A stretch of DNA of 64,000 nt from Nitzschia sp. pyKryTriq1 (GCA_956465555.1 OY101123.1:744001-808000); one strand, 5' to 3'. Numbered from the stretch's first letter, positions 21,828 through 34,251 are shown. The notes: generated from the sequence alone by a model not told the origin. Made by a program: numbers and translations.

Positions 21828-24337
21828 TTATGCACTCTTTAGGTCATCGTCCTGTCGTGGAATCAACTTGAGCGTCTTCGAGGCAGCCTCGGTGATTCTG
21901 GTTCCTGGACCGAAAATGGCTCCACAGCTCTTGCTCTCCTTTAGAAGGAAATCATAGTCTTGTGGTGGGATAACGCCTCCAGCAACCACCAAAATATGGC
22001 TAGCTCCCATTTCTGCGAGTTCTTTCTTAAGTGCGGGAAGAAGCGTCTTGTGGCCAGCAGCCTGTGACGAGACACCGATCACATGCACATCGGAGTCGAT
22101 GGCTTGTAGAGCGACCTCTCTTGGGGTCTGGAACAGTGGACCTACATCAACGTCAAATCCCAGATCGGCGAAACCACTGGCAATCACTTTTGCTCCACGA
22201 TCATGGCCGTCTTGACCCATCTTGGCTACCAAGATGCGAGGTCGACGTCCTTCTTGCGCTTCGAATTGCTCCACACTTTCCAAAATTGCTCGATACTCAT
22301 CTCCATTACCACTGTTGCCTCCAGAATTGAAAGCGGCATTGTACGCTCCCTGGACCATTCCAGTCGACGGGACATGGCGGCCCCATGCATTTTCAAGAGC
22401 GAGTGACATTTCACCAAGAGTGCATCTAAGACGTGCGCACTCAATGCAAAGAGTCATAAGATTGTCAGGATCGTCACCTTTGCTGGTGGAAGTGGTCTTG
22501 CGTGCGCTAGCTTCGAGTTTGGCCAAGGCTTCTTGTGCGGCGGCTTCGTCCCGGGTTGCCTTGATTTCATTCATCCTGGCGATCTGCTTCTTGCGAACGT
22601 CAGAGTTATCAATCTGTAGCACGTCAATCATTTCCTTCTTCGAGTCTTCTGCGGAGAGGCGATATTTGTTGACTCCAACGACAATATCTTGACCAGAATC
22701 GATTCTCCCTTGTTTCTTGGTTGCGCTTTCTTCGATTCTAAGCTTGGCCGCTCCACTGTCGATGTAAGCCGTCATCCCCCCCTTTTCATCGACTTCCTTG
22801 ATAATCTCCTTCGCCTTCTGGTAGAGTTCATCAGTCAGAGATTCCATCATATAGCTTCCACCCCAAGGGTCCGCGACATCACACATCCCAGTCTCCTCTT
22901 GGAGAATGAGTTGAGTATTACGAGCTACACGAGCAGACTGGTCCGTTGGGAGTCCTGAAAGAACGAGACAAGGGAAGGACCACGCACACAAAGAAGGTGT
23001 TAGATAATTGAATTCAATTTCAACGGTATTCGGCTCTCGGACGCCCTATTATACTCACCAACTGCCTCATCGTAGGCATTTGTGTGCAGACTTTGGGTAC
23101 CTCCTTGAACTGCGGCCATAGCTTCGATGGTGGTTCGAATGATGTTGTTCATAGGTTGAGCCTCTGTCAACGAGTATCCAGAGGTTTGACAATGTGTTCG
23201 CAGCAATAGCGATTTCTCGTTCTTGGGCTGGAATTTCTCTTGGACCAATTCTGCCCAAAGTTTTCGGGCAGCCCTCATCTTGGCGATTTCCGTGTAGAAC
23301 TGCTCGGAGATGCCCCAGAAAAAGGAGAGGCGAGGCGCGACGTCGTCGACGTCCAGCCCAGCTACCTCGACAGCAGTGCGAATGTATTCAATACCATCCG
23401 CAATGGTGAATGCCATTTCCAAAGCAGCATCAGCGCCAGCTTCTTGCATGTGATATCCAGAAATCGAAATGGAGTTGAACTTGGGCATGTGTTTGGATGT
23501 GAAACCCATAATGTCGGCAATGATTCGATTGACAGACGGTCCAGGAGGATAAATGTAAGTATTTCGCACCATGAATTCTTTGAGAATATCATTTTGAATC
23601 GTTCCTTTGAGATTTGCCATAATCTCAGCGGGATCTTTCTCGGGATTTTGTTCAATGGCGGCTTGTACGTAAAATGCCTGGAGGAAAAAATGAAATTAGC
23701 AACAAGTCTACTTCACTGGACAAATTAACTCCAAACAACAAACACTTACCAAGCAGGGGAGGACAGCCCCGTTCATAGTCATACTAACTGAGACTTGAGT
23801 AAGGTCGATTTCGTCAAAAAGGATTTCCATGTCCTTCAAAGTATCGACGGCAACTCCCGCCATTCCAACGTCGCCGACCACACGGTCGTGGTCGCTGTCA
23901 TATCCTCGGTGGGTGGGCAGGTCAAAGGCAACACTTAGGCCTTGTTGGCCTGCTGCAAGGTTTCTCTTGTAGAAGGCATTGGACTCCTCAGCAGTTGAAA
24001 AACCTGCATACTGCCGAACAGTCCATGGTCGGTAGGTGTACATGGTGGCATAAGGACCTCGAGTGAAGGGGAAGACACCCGGCATTTCTGGATCTACCGA
24101 ATTGTTCAAATCCCAGTAGACTGGTTGGATGCTGATTCCCTCTGGGGTGACTCGCTCGGTACGAAGTGTGTCGACCGATACATTTTTGGCTCGCGAGAGC
24201 TCTTTGTCTGCCAACTTTTCCCATTGCTGGACAGAGTTCGGAAGAGCCGCTGACTGATACCGCAGACCAAGGCGAAGTTTCGACAGAGAACCTGGCAGTC
24301 GCCTCGCAGACGACGCTAAGACTCGAGAGTAAGTCAT
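21828..24337 (-). CDS. MUT: Methylmalonyl-CoA mutase, adenosylcobalamin-dependent, mitochondrial, 3 exons
   Basis: Exons 24337-23750, 23677-23059 and 22954-21828; introns of 72 and 104 nt are GT-AG and keep phase; 777 residues. The start chosen ([20 protein letters not shown]) gives an Arg/Ser-rich mitochondrial presequence. The catalytic TIM barrel has [36 protein letters not shown] and S-x-TMNGAVLP. The C-terminal B12 domain has [11 protein letters not shown] with the base-off His ligand near residue 652, then [10 protein letters not shown] and a second part ending in the [12 protein letters not shown] loop. It converts (R)-methylmalonyl-CoA to succinyl-CoA in propionate and odd-chain/branched-chain breakdown, and implies a B12 requirement or benefit. 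It is one chain, as in animals, not the split bacterial form. Confidence 0.96.
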
Positions 24338-24948
24338 GGTCCAGAACTGGTTTTTGTAAGATGGAAGGAAGAGGCGACTGTTGGAATTGGAATCGTTTAT
24401 GTTATTGTGCTTTTTTGTGAGCCAAGAAGATCGAAGGAAGAGGTCGTCGACCATCGCGAAGCACAATAACGACGAAGCAAGGTGATGCGAGAAAAAGGTG
24501 CTGAGCGGCGGGGGTGTTCGCATCGGATCTGTTCGCGTTCCGCCTGCAGTGTAGTACAGTACTCGTACAAGTACACGTACTACCTGGAACAGTACCCCAG
24601 GTACAGTACCAGGTACCAGTTACAGTACGGTACAAGTACCTGTTCAGTACGGTACATGTGCGCCAGTAGTCAATCTACACACCATGTAGGACTGTGTAGA
24701 GAATGTACCACGATTACAATCCAGAATGTCTGTCCGCCATACCGGTATGTTACGTTTCATAATATGTATGCGTCATCCGTCAGTCCGTCATCAGGGCGGG
24801 ACAAAAAGATCCTTCTTTTGCTCCGTCTTTTGTCTTTTCGTTGTGGTCGTGGGCGTGCGTGGCCGTGTGGTTTAGTTGCATTTTATTTTCCCTCTGAAGA
24901 AGAGATCAATAGTTCACAGTACTGCTGTGCATACAACTGGCTCTTATC
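24338..24948. promoter_or_regulatory. Divergent spacer MUT / lipase
   Basis: 611 bp head to head, with a dense GTAC-palindrome patch at 24551-24656. No coding frame supported. Confidence 0.5.
24551..24656. repeat. GTAC-palindrome patch
   Basis: About 105 bp made almost wholly of GTAC, AGTACT, GGTACC and TACAAGTAC words. Confidence 0.75.
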
Positions 24949-26559
24949 ATGTCGGGCGAAATTCCACTTCCTGGACCCTTTGATATCCTCTCAGAACGCG
25001 AAGCTTCGGGAGGAAACAGCCTATCGCAGTTTTTGAAAGATAATGTGTTTGTGGGCAATAAGGAGGAGGACAAGGACGGCAAGGAAGAATATGATGCCGA
25101 GGCTGTGAATCGAGTTACACATGCGAAAGAACCTACGTTGGCCGATCAGAGCCACGGCGGGCTCTTCAAACTCATCTCGGCGTTCCAAGGTGTGTTGGTC
25201 CACGACGGTGACGAAGAGGAAACATCTGAAGTTTCTTCCATTCTCGATATTGCCAAGAACTTCAATGACAACATGAACAATTCACTCAAAGAAACGGAGA
25301 GTAACCATGATATTGACATGTTCTGGAAGTCGTTACAGGAATGCAAAGAGCAGTGGTCCACTTTAGCAGCAGATTCCAAGGTCAAGGAGCTTTCTCCTCT
25401 CGCGTTTATGTACTTTGTTGGATTCGAGGAATCAAGAAAAACGCCCTCGTATAGAAGGCGCGAACATCGCTTCTACCCATCCTTGGAGGTCGAAACGTTG
25501 TATGATCTACATGACGCCCTCTACTTGGCTACCATCAGTTATATGCCTTCGGTCGAAAACATTTCGGATGCGCTGAAGGATTTCAAGGGGTCGCCATGGG
25601 TCATGATCTACTGTGAAGTTTGCGCCAAACCGGGTGAGCCGGCACACTACATCTGCCTGAAAAAAGAGCAGGAAAAGATCGAGGGAGGTGGATTTCGTTT
25701 CCCGTGGCAACAAGAAGAGGTACTGGACGTTCTGATGGTAGTAAGAGGTACCAAAGAGATCTCAGATGTTCTGAGCGATGCCTTGATCGAGACATCAGCC
25801 CATGGTAATGGATTGGCGCACGCTGGGATCCAACAATCTGGAAAGTACCTAGTAAAAAAGCATACACCTATTCTGGAGACATTGTTGAAAGAGTCCAAAC
25901 GGGACAAGATTCGATTGAACATTATTGGCCACTCTCTTGGAGCTGGAGCAGGAGCTATCGCCGCAATGGAATTCAATGAACTGGATTACATCGAGGCCAA
26001 AGCCGTTGGATTTGGATGTCCGCCCACTTTATCGAAGGATCTTTCAGAGTCTACGAAGGACTATATCACCACTATTGTGTGTGACTCTGACATTGTTCCG
26101 AGAATGAGCGGGGCCACCATTTCTAACGTGGTGATGGACGTAATGTCGAGACCATACAAAGATAGGGCCCTGCTAGATGTTCACCAGATTTTTGAAGCCA
26201 TCGACGCCAACTCCCCAATCAAGCCGTCCGAAGAGCAAAAGAAGTCTATTCTGGAGTACGTTGAAAAGGCCATTGAAGAAGACTATAAAAAATACAAGGT
26301 TGAGTTTGAGCCGGTGGACGTTGTCCTTTTTCCTCCAGGCAAATGCATTCACGTTTATCGTGACGGAACTGGTGTCTCGGGTGCATACGTTCCCTGTACG
26401 TTTTTCAACGAGATTGATGTCAATCGAACAATGATTATGGACCATGGCACAGCGGATGGATACGATCGTCTCTTCCACGAGCTTATGCGTGGAAGTCTGC
26501 ATCAAATCCATTTCAGTTTTCCGCACGATGTCGAAAAAGCAACAAACATGTGCCGATGA
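24949..26559 (+). CDS. Lipase class 3 family protein
   Basis: Single exon, 536 residues. The alpha/beta hydrolase core is at about 190-510. The nucleophile elbow IIGHSLGAGAGA places Ser at about 329, followed by VGFGCPP. The candidate acid is in CDSDIVPR (about 380) and the candidate His in MDHGTADGY (about 499). This layout matches fungal-type (class 3) triacylglycerol lipases and sn-1 diacylglycerol lipases. No signal peptide, membrane helix or plastid motif is seen, so a cytosolic or membrane-peripheral enzyme acting on diacylglycerol or lysolipid is likely; the substrate is inference. An acidic N-terminal region of about 100 residues has no recognised domain. Confidence 0.88.
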   Translation: MSGEIPLPGPFDILSEREASGGNSLSQFLKDNVFVGNKEEDKDGKEEYDAEAVNRVTHAKEPTLADQSHGGLFKLISAFQGVLVHDGDEEETSEVSSILDIAKNFNDNMNNSLKETESNHDIDMFWKSLQECKEQWSTLAADSKVKELSPLAFMYFVGFEESRKTPSYRRREHRFYPSLEVETLYDLHDALYLATISYMPSVENISDALKDFKGSPWVMIYCEVCAKPGEPAHYICLKKEQEKIEGGGFRFPWQQEEVLDVLMVVRGTKEISDVLSDALIETSAHGNGLAHAGIQQSGKYLVKKHTPILETLLKESKRDKIRLNIIGHSLGAGAGAIAAMEFNELDYIEAKAVGFGCPPTLSKDLSESTKDYITTIVCDSDIVPRMSGATISNVVMDVMSRPYKDRALLDVHQIFEAIDANSPIKPSEEQKKSILEYVEKAIEEDYKKYKVEFEPVDVVLFPPGKCIHVYRDGTGVSGAYVPCTFFNEIDVNRTMIMDHGTADGYDRLFHELMRGSLHQIHFSFPHDVEKATNMCR

Positions 26560-27015
26560 TTTTGTATATACCGGTAGATTCGCGTTTCACTCAATTAATA
26601 CTTGGTTTACCGTACGTATTCTATTCAACTCTATCTGCGTCAAATTAAAAACTACAGCATGGATCCCTGAGTTCAATTCAATTCTAGAACAGGCGAACCT
26701 TCCTATTTAGCAGCACGAACATTCGTACCCGTAGTAGTCGACACCGAAGCTATTTGCTTTTGGTTATGGTTTCTAGTAGGATGATCGGTATGTCTTTGTT
26801 TCCTTCTTTACGCATCTGAGACTGTTTCATTCTTCGTCGTTCAATTCCGTGTAAGTTGACCTTAGCTACGTCTTTAGTACACCATATATTCCACTCGGAT
26901 GGACCTTGACGTTTAATCATCCCTTGGATCAGCTTCAAAATCGCATACATAAGTCGACCTACTGTACGAATACATCACGGGGCAAGGGGTCGCCTTTTCG
27001 TCTTCTTTGAAACTA
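26560..27015. other. Convergent 3' spacer, lipase / fibrillin
   Basis: 456 bp, no gene seen. Confidence 0.5.
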
Positions 27016-28118
27016 TTAGTAGTCGGACGGAGAGACGTCATCGACGTCATCTCCCTCGACCGAAACATCGTCTGCTTCAGTCCATTCCTTGTCGACGACG
27101 GCGTCCACGTCTTGGATATCATCTTGTACTGCTTTAATCTCCTTTACGTCCGCCGTAGCTTGCAATTCCGATTTCAAAAAGACACGCAACTGATCTACAA
27201 TGCCAACCTTGCTGCGGCTGATTCGGATCCGGTCGTCCATGTAGGTTGTTTCAAAGGAACCAGCGTTGAGAAATTCGCCGAACGGAACGTTCACACCCAC
27301 AATATCGGCACCCGCGGGATCCAGAACTTGTGACTTGCCAGCGACATTCACTGTATGATTCGAGTTTATGATAATGTTAGAACAAATAGAATTGAATAAT
27401 GATCCGAATCTTTGTGGGTATGCAATCCACTTTACGTACCGACAATGCTCGACAAGCTCAACTTGGTATTGATCACCGGCGAGATACTTTCCACTTCCGC
27501 TTTGTGAACCAAGATAACCTTACTCTGGCTGACTTGCAAGGGATTGATGTTCAAGTTCTTGAGTGCATCAGGAATATTATCAATGAACGCCGCGAGAGTG
27601 TCGGGAGGAGCATACTGCAAGACGTGGTCGACTCGATCAATAATGCCAGGAATAGTTTCTGCCTTGATCACTTGCTGCACCTTCAGAGACTTGTTCAAGG
27701 TATCACGGATCTCCTTCAAGGGTCCTTCGTTGAAGAATGGTATTTTAGAAGTGTCAATGCCATTAATTTTGTCGAGTGGTCCATTTTGAAGCGAGGCAGA
27801 AGCCGTACTGCAGAGCAATGTCCAGTTACCAATGAGCTCAGCAGAAGCAGAGGGAGGCTCTGTCACCGCCTCCAGCTTTTCAACGGCTTCGCGGAGCTCG
27901 TCTTGTGCATTGCAGTCGATCAGCAAGCACCCAAATTTTTCGTTTAGTTCTCGAGCGGTCTCCAGTAGCTCGGTCTTGGCAAGCGTTACGGACACATCGA
28001 TCGAAGGAGAAGTTGACCGAAGGCTAGTGACCAATGGGCTTCTGGGCTGCAACGGCTTGGCGATATGGAAGGCACTGGCGCTGGTGACCAGGGAGAGAGT
28101 CAAGACTGCGAGTTTCAT
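27016..28118 (-). CDS. Plastid lipid-associated protein (PAP/fibrillin), 2 exons
   Basis: Exons 28118-27440 and 27350-27016 (89-nt GT-AG intron) give 337 residues. The N-terminus is a 17-residue signal peptide followed by S-A-S-A-F-H-I, the textbook diatom plastid cleavage motif. The PAP domain follows, with [12 protein letters not shown] and later VNVPFGEF...[14 protein letters not shown], the conserved C-terminal strand pair. Fibrillins bind lipids in plastoglobules, thylakoids or stroma. The last 45 residues are strongly acidic. A 5' extension of the frame to 28268 exists but would bury the signal peptide, so the internal Met is chosen. Confidence 0.9.
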
Positions 28119-28898
28119 TGCTGTTGTTTGTTCGATGATCAGATTATGCGATGTGCGTGGACAGTTGACAAGGTAGTTCAGGTCTTGTTTCCAGCCATGA
28201 GCTGTGGTGATGATGATTGATAGGATAGGATAGGATAGGATGGCAAGGTTCGTCGTCGTCGTCGTCAAACATTTCTTGTCATCTCCTTGTGCTCGGTGGT
28301 GGTGTTCTCATCAAGATTACCTGTACCAATGGCGAACGCCAGCTGGCCGGCTTGCCCGACTGATCTGGCGGGTGGGCGAAGAAGCGCGCGAAGGCGAAGT
28401 CGAAGTTTTATGACATCATACTCATGACCCACTGGTTGACATGACTAACTTTGAAAGATCTTCTTGACGACGACGACGACTGAGACACCTCGAGACGAAG
28501 TAGCAGGTATGATACTTGTAGTCTACTGTACGGGTACACATGCGGGGAGATTTGTAGTAAGGCAAGATAGAGCGAAGAGTACACTTTCTAATTTAGCGAC
28601 TAGTCTACATTCCCGACCGAGAAGAGATATCTGAAATAGTACTCGTAGGATCATAATACTTGTGCCGTAAGTCTTCTTTGCATTCCACTGAGGCGTCTCG
28701 CAGTAAAACAGTACTCAAATCAATCTACCCTACGTCGACTTCTTCGTTTGAATAAGTAGTAGTCACCATAGCTACCACAGTCAGGACAGGACACAGCAGC
28801 AAATGGAAGGCAAGAGACGGCATCAGAAGAACAACCAAGGAGGAAAGGGAAAGAAGAAGTTCTTGGATAAAGAAGAACTCCAAGCAATACTAGTTTGT
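28119..28898. other. Intergenic, upstream of fibrillin / downstream of the PPK2-like gene
   Basis: It contains a (GGATA)n run at 28219-28243 and a (CGT)n run at 28251-28265; no gene seen. Confidence 0.5.
28219..28265. repeat. (GGATA)n and (CGT)n microsatellites
   Basis: Five near-perfect GGATA units and five CGT units in the fibrillin 5' region. Confidence 0.85.
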
Positions 28899-31461
28899 CT
28901 AGTCGATATCCTCAAAGGCTTGGCGAAAATCAACTTTCCACGTCGTGTATAGATAGAAGAAAAACAACAGGATCAAGAGAATCACTTGGATCACGGCACG
29001 CAAAGACATCTTCGCGTCCATCTTGTCTTCCACAAATAAGTGGAAGATTGCATCATCTCTCAGGTACGGTATGCTACATTTGATCTTCTCCTGGAGACGA
29101 TCCATCATAGACGGAGGCTGGTTCGGATCCTTGACAAAGCGCTTCAGCTGATGCTCAAATGTTCGCAAAAGGGCCAATCGAGCAGGGTGACGCTTTGCCG
29201 TATTGACGACCGTCCATGGATTGCGGTATCCAGACTGAATACCGTCAACGACTTGTTCTGTAACGTTGTCGGTTTTCCTTGCGACGTCTGTAAATATTGA
29301 AAGATTTCGCTTGTATTTGTTGAATGCTACAAAGTCTGTGGGGTCGATATGGTGCTCGATCGCATCCAACCCTTCTCGTTCATGTTCGATCGAGTTCGCA
29401 TCCAGCCATGTTCTTAAATCACGAGCAATCTGCTTATGTGCCAGTCGCTTTCCAAGTGTCGAAGCAATGCTGTCTTTATCCGCCACAAACAATAGCTTGC
29501 AAAACAAGACATCGTTTTGTCGACATAGCGCGTCATATGAACGAAATTCGTCGTATCGTTCTTCCTTTACAGCTTCGTCCAGTTCCGAGAACTGCCCGTA
29601 CACAAAGTCACCAACTGGTCCACGGTCCCAAACTAGTGCCGTGTACTCTGGAATTTCTTCCCCGTGTTCATACACGTCTTCTGGGTACTCAAACCTTCCA
29701 CGATCCATCCAGGGCTTGCTACGTTGCTGTGGGGTTGGAGGACGATTGTGCTGTGCCGTACGAACAGCGTACCCGCATCCCTCTAGAGCGCTGTAGATCA
29801 TGCCTCCCGTTGAGGATTTTGCCGAGCAATCTAGCCCTTCCAAGTAAAGAATCACTCGTTTTGGGGCTTTACCTTGCTTCTGGTATTTGGAAACCAACGC
29901 GGACAGCTTTTTAATTTCGGCGGCAAGTTGCTTCCACCGCTTCCTGTCTTTTCTTTGCTTCTTGAGTGGATTCCCGGTCCGAATGAATTGCTTGAGTGTA
30001 ACCAGGTCATTAGGAGGATTATGAATAGCATTTTTGCGCTCGAGTGCTTTGGTTGTACCGAATTGTCGACATGCCTCATCATAAGCGTTCAACGTTTCCT
30101 GAAAGCGAGTTGTGAGCGCAGCCCATTCCTGGGGTTTGAAGAAGGCCCCCGAATACGTAAAGCCACATGCGGAAGCTTCAGGAGGGACAGCCGCGTCCAT
30201 AATGGTGGCTGCCGAGCTTTTCCAAGAAGCGTCGCTTGCGCTGGTATACAACATCTTTCGCTCGAGGATAACGTATCGCGGCATTTCATTTAAAATGCTT
30301 GGTCCATGTGGCGTCAAGTGTACCAGCAAAATCTTCCCCGAGCTGAGATCTCGCTTTCTGTACACAGCGTATCCACCTCTCCCACTTCCGATAACCTGAA
30401 ATCCAATTGTTACCATGGCGTCCCTCGTCTCTTTAGGGTCGTTTCCTGCACCAATCGCAACCGCTACTTCATGAGCCAAAGCTTCGAGCTCTCCATCAAT
30501 TACAGTATCTTGATACATTCCTGCATTTTGATGGAAGTGATCCACACTCATCACGGGTCTCCATCGCAAGTTTGCGTACATGTAGGTGTTGTATGTCAAC
30601 TGGCGACCCAGCCTGCTGCCTTGAAACGAGAAGGCGAAAGGCAGCACAGCGCGTACAAATCCCATAAACACAATTATCGGACGACTGCGTTGTTCCAAAT
30701 TCGGTTCCAAAAGCAATGCACCGACATATGGGAACATAACACTGGTAGTTAAAAGACCTGCAAACTCCCGTGCTACCCAGCGTGAGCAGCGATTGCCCAT
30801 GAAAGCACTGTATGTAGTGGAGTAAAGGGACACCCGTTAGGCGGCGGGGAGGGACTTCTGCGTTCAATGGCCAACAAGCACGCGTCATGTGACAAACTTA
30901 CAATCCTTCTGCAAGCAAAACTTCAACAAATCGATTGTCGACTTTTGCTTCAAGTCCTCGGGCAACAGCGAGGATGATTCGAATGGTCCGGGTAAAAACC
31001 TTAACATTTTTCAAAAAGTCACGAGAAGGACCACCGCGGCCTATCGCTTTCACACTCTTCAGAGCTTTTTTGGCTTGTCTATGCTTGCTAACTTTGTATG
31101 TAGCCATTACCACCCAATTCACTTGAGAAAGACAGTACTCATACCCACCACTCAGGCGTACGAGCAATCTGCTTGTCTTCCACCAGTGACGGAATTGGTT
31201 AAGCTGGTAGATATAGTAGTTGCGATGGCGCTTGAACCTCTTTTCAGGAGCTAACTTCGGATTGGTCATCGGATGTGCATACAGGTCATTCCAGTTGCTT
31301 TCCTGCAGAACGAACATCTCGTAGATCACTTCAGCTGTTGATACGTCGACCGATGTGACATCATCGTCTGATGTCGTGAGCAGTAGTTTTGTTTCTTCTT
31401 CGCTTGGGTCTCCGTACCATTGCTTCTGCTCTGTCTTTGAATTCAGCGGCAGCAGCGACAT
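28899..31461 (-). CDS. PPK2-superfamily (polyphosphate kinase 2-like) membrane protein, 2 exons
   Basis: Exons 31461-30902 and 30807-28899 (94-nt GT-AG intron) give 822 residues; an upstream in-frame ATG at 31521 would add 20. The PPK2-like part is at about residues 440-760: a basic helix (KDRKRWKQLAAEI), VILYLEGLDCSAKSSTGG near 507 as the P-loop, LVWDRGPVGDFVYG as the second nucleotide-site motif, and the family hallmark NPWTVV near the end. In typical PPK2 the P-loop reads GxxxxGK; here the second Gly is Ala. Two hydrophobic stretches lie near 210-260 and one C-terminal helix (VIQVILLILLFFFYLY). The 200 residues before the kinase core match nothing I know. PPK2 enzymes move phosphate between polyphosphate and nucleotides; activity of this variant is unproven. 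Confidence 0.75.
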
Positions 31462-32480
31462 CGTCGTCGTCTTCTTTGTATTGTGTTTGGCGTAGCTATG
31501 AGTAAATTCTTCTTCTTTCAACTTCGCAGTCTTCTGAATTCCTCGTCTTGGCGGAAACTTTGAGCTGTCTTGCCGATGTATGATCTCTGCTTTCTGCGGC
31601 TGTTGTCACCGACGATCCGATCTTGATATCTTTGGTGTCAACGCAAGAAGCTTGCCTTCGCATCATCGAGCGATGCGATGGGCTTCGCCTGTGACGTCTT
31701 CATCAGCCGAAATTGTAGCAATGTTTACATAAACAACTTTTAACGATCATTCAAAAATATTCATACCTGATAATAATTTTATGGTAGCGCAACTTTTATC
31801 GTCTTGCACCGGTTGAAGTCTGTTCTCCTGTCCTTCCGATTTCGTCCACCTCCCCTCGATGCAGTCAAGCGAGTCAATGACTGCGCGCTTCTGCACGATT
31901 TGTGTCGGTTTTCAATTTCTTGCTCGCACGGCTGATCCACGCTACCGGTGTCCAAAAGTGATGCCATTTTTCGCGCGGTACTGATTCTACGTAGATGGCG
32001 TAGAAAAAGTGATGCCGTTTTGGTACAAAAACACGAACTGACTATGGCGAAGACCATATCTCAACACGGCTTCTTTGCGTCATCTTGAGTAGTTCCAAAA
32101 TAACAATTCATTTCTAGCTCATAATTTTCACTTTCAATCATTCTTGTCGACTACCTCGTGCATAGGGCAGGCTGGCTCGGAGGTGTCCGCGAGGGACATG
32201 AAATAATGGGCTTCGCGCATCATGCATGACGCATGACGCATGACGTCTGTGGTCGTCTGTCCTGTGTCGGGCAATCCAGTCTTGCACTCGAACAACAAAC
32301 ACCACTCTGATACGATGATCATCTTTTTGTTTCATCTCTCTTCTAATACCGGTAGACTACTCGTACACTGTACCGGTAGTCTACGGCCTAGTCTATGTTT
32401 TTGCATAATCGCAAATATTTCAATGTGATCGAACTTTGTCCAGGTTGTGGTTTGCTAAACTTGATTCTTGATCCGAGTGG
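31462..32480. promoter_or_regulatory. Divergent spacer PPK2-like / VOC protein
   Basis: About 1.0 kb with no supported gene. It includes a short tandem of CATGACG units near 32222-32245. Confidence 0.5.
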
Positions 32481-33173
32481 ATGGAGACTATGCTACGGCG
32501 TTGTTGGGGGATCCTCCATATCTTTTTCTTTGGCGTCATTATTTTAACATGCAAGGGCTTCAACCTGGTGCCGGCTCAACCAAGACGGAAGGTTTCATCA
32601 TCGGTGCGATTGGCGGCTACATCCGATAAAATTCCCCTTTTCCTTCATCATACGGCGATCAAGACTCGCAACATCACTATTGCTATTCAATTTTACGGGA
32701 TGCTTGGGTTTGAACCATCTGTAAAGTTCCGTGCTGGACCGGCTCGAGCAGCCTGGTTAGAGCATAGTTCATCAAGTGGCGGTCGGCTGGAGTTGATCGA
32801 GGTTCCATCATATATGTTAAATGAACCGGAAGGAATGAAACGACGGGCTTTCGACTTGGTTCAGCGCCAGGAACTACTTGGGCACAATCATCTAGCGCTC
32901 GATGTCACATCGTCGATTCAAAGTCTGGGCTTGGAAAGCCTCTCTGAGTGGATTGATTCTCTCAATCAACAAAGCCTGGCGAACTTTGGAAAAACTCTTC
33001 GAATAGCCGTTGAACCGCGACAACAACTCATTGGAAGGGAAGTATACGAGCTGGCATTTCTCTACGATGCCGATGGCGCGCTTGTTGAACTCCTTCACAA
33101 GCAAAAGGATCAACCGCAAGACGTCAGTTCGGGCTGGGAACCGTGGGATGGGCAGGACTTTCTAGGTCAATAG
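32481..33173 (+). CDS. VOC/glyoxalase-fold protein, probably plastid-targeted
   Basis: Single exon, 230 residues. A hydrophobic signal-like helix at 9-22 is followed by C-K-G-F-N, a Phe-type plastid cleavage motif. The vicinal-oxygen-chelate fold spans about 53-212 with two beta-alpha-beta-beta-beta modules. Candidate metal ligands in the four canonical places are His in LHHTAIKT (56/57), Glu in RLELIEV, His in GHNHLALDV and Glu in ALVELLHK. Plastid glyoxalase-I-like proteins detoxify methylglyoxal, but VOC proteins have many activities, so the reaction is not assigned. Confidence 0.8.
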   Translation: METMLRRCWGILHIFFFGVIILTCKGFNLVPAQPRRKVSSSVRLAATSDKIPLFLHHTAIKTRNITIAIQFYGMLGFEPSVKFRAGPARAAWLEHSSSSGGRLELIEVPSYMLNEPEGMKRRAFDLVQRQELLGHNHLALDVTSSIQSLGLESLSEWIDSLNQQSLANFGKTLRIAVEPRQQLIGREVYELAFLYDADGALVELLHKQKDQPQDVSSGWEPWDGQDFLGQ

Positions 33174-33381
33174 CTCCCACCGTCCCAGTATAGGGACCCC
33201 TATCGGTAGTCACCGAAAGTTATTGACTTATCATTGTCTCGAACATCTGCAATACTTGTACTGCCTAGTAAGCTTGACGAACCACTAGAGGCACTTCTAA
33301 AAACCCACTCGTATTGAGTGCCAATCTAATAAAAACCGTAGCTGAATTATATGCAATGGTGATGATGAACCACAACAAAGA

Positions 33382-34251
33382 TTAAACAACTTCTGAAAGT
33401 TTGTTTGCGCTCTGCATTGCGTTGATCTCCATTTCGGAGCTGTCTGGTGTCTCTTCGGGTGATTCTTCCTTGCCACTGTTCTGCCAAAAGGAGACTGAAA
33501 AGACATGGTGTTTTTTGACAAAAATGGCGCGGAATATTCCATGGAGACCAATCAATATCGCGACCACACCACAACTGATTGCCATTTGGCCGTCCACTCT
33601 CCAGAGCTCTGGGGAGTTATTAATCAGCCAAGAGTTGATACAGATCAAACAAGACAAGAGCAAACCAATCACGGAACAGAGGCCATCCTTGTGGAGGGAT
33701 TCAGAATTGAGCACCTTGGCATAATAGAACTTGAGAACCGTCATCACAAAGAAAACGCCAATGCTGACAATTGAAATTGCAATGATAACCTCGAGGCCCT
33801 CGTCCACATCTTCTTCTGAGGGCGTACCTCCGTGCAAATCCGCAACAGCGGCGGGGATCACCAAGCAGCCCAGGATGAGGATGAGGAAGGAGATAGCGAC
33901 TGCAGCTCTGTCTTCTCGTTGATTCAGGATTGCTTCTCTTTCTTTTGTCAATTCTCCAGGAGCATAGAAACGCCACAGAACCACGGCACTGCTAATGAAA
34001 TCGACGAAATTTTCCAATCCATACAAAAGCAACAAGGCGGATCCAAGCCACTAACAAAAAATTCAAACAAACATGCTGTTAGTTGGATTTCTCTTTGATT
34101 ATCGGGTGCGGAGTATGCAATCGGTTCTTACAAAGTAGGCACCAATACCCATAGACGTAGAAATGCCCTCCAATATAACGCCGACACGGCTGAGATAAAA
34201 GGCATGTTTCGGGGTTGGATTTTTTAACCAATGGCCTGCTTCTCCGCTCAT
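33382..34251 (-). CDS. Cation-efflux/TMEM163-like membrane protein, 2 exons
   Basis: Exons 34251-34132 and 34050-33382 (81-nt GT-AG intron, phase 0) give 262 residues. Five to six membrane helices are visible. LYGLENFVDFISSAVVLWRF resembles the second-helix Asp-containing segment of cation diffusion facilitators, and a KDGLCSVIG segment resembles the helix-5 region, which normally carries a paired His/Asp. The ligand set is thinner than in classical zinc CDFs, which is why TMEM163-like is preferred. The transported ion is not inferable. The 5' leader holds GGAT/GAAT repeats (34271-34303). Convergent with the VOC gene (209 bp). Confidence 0.65.
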
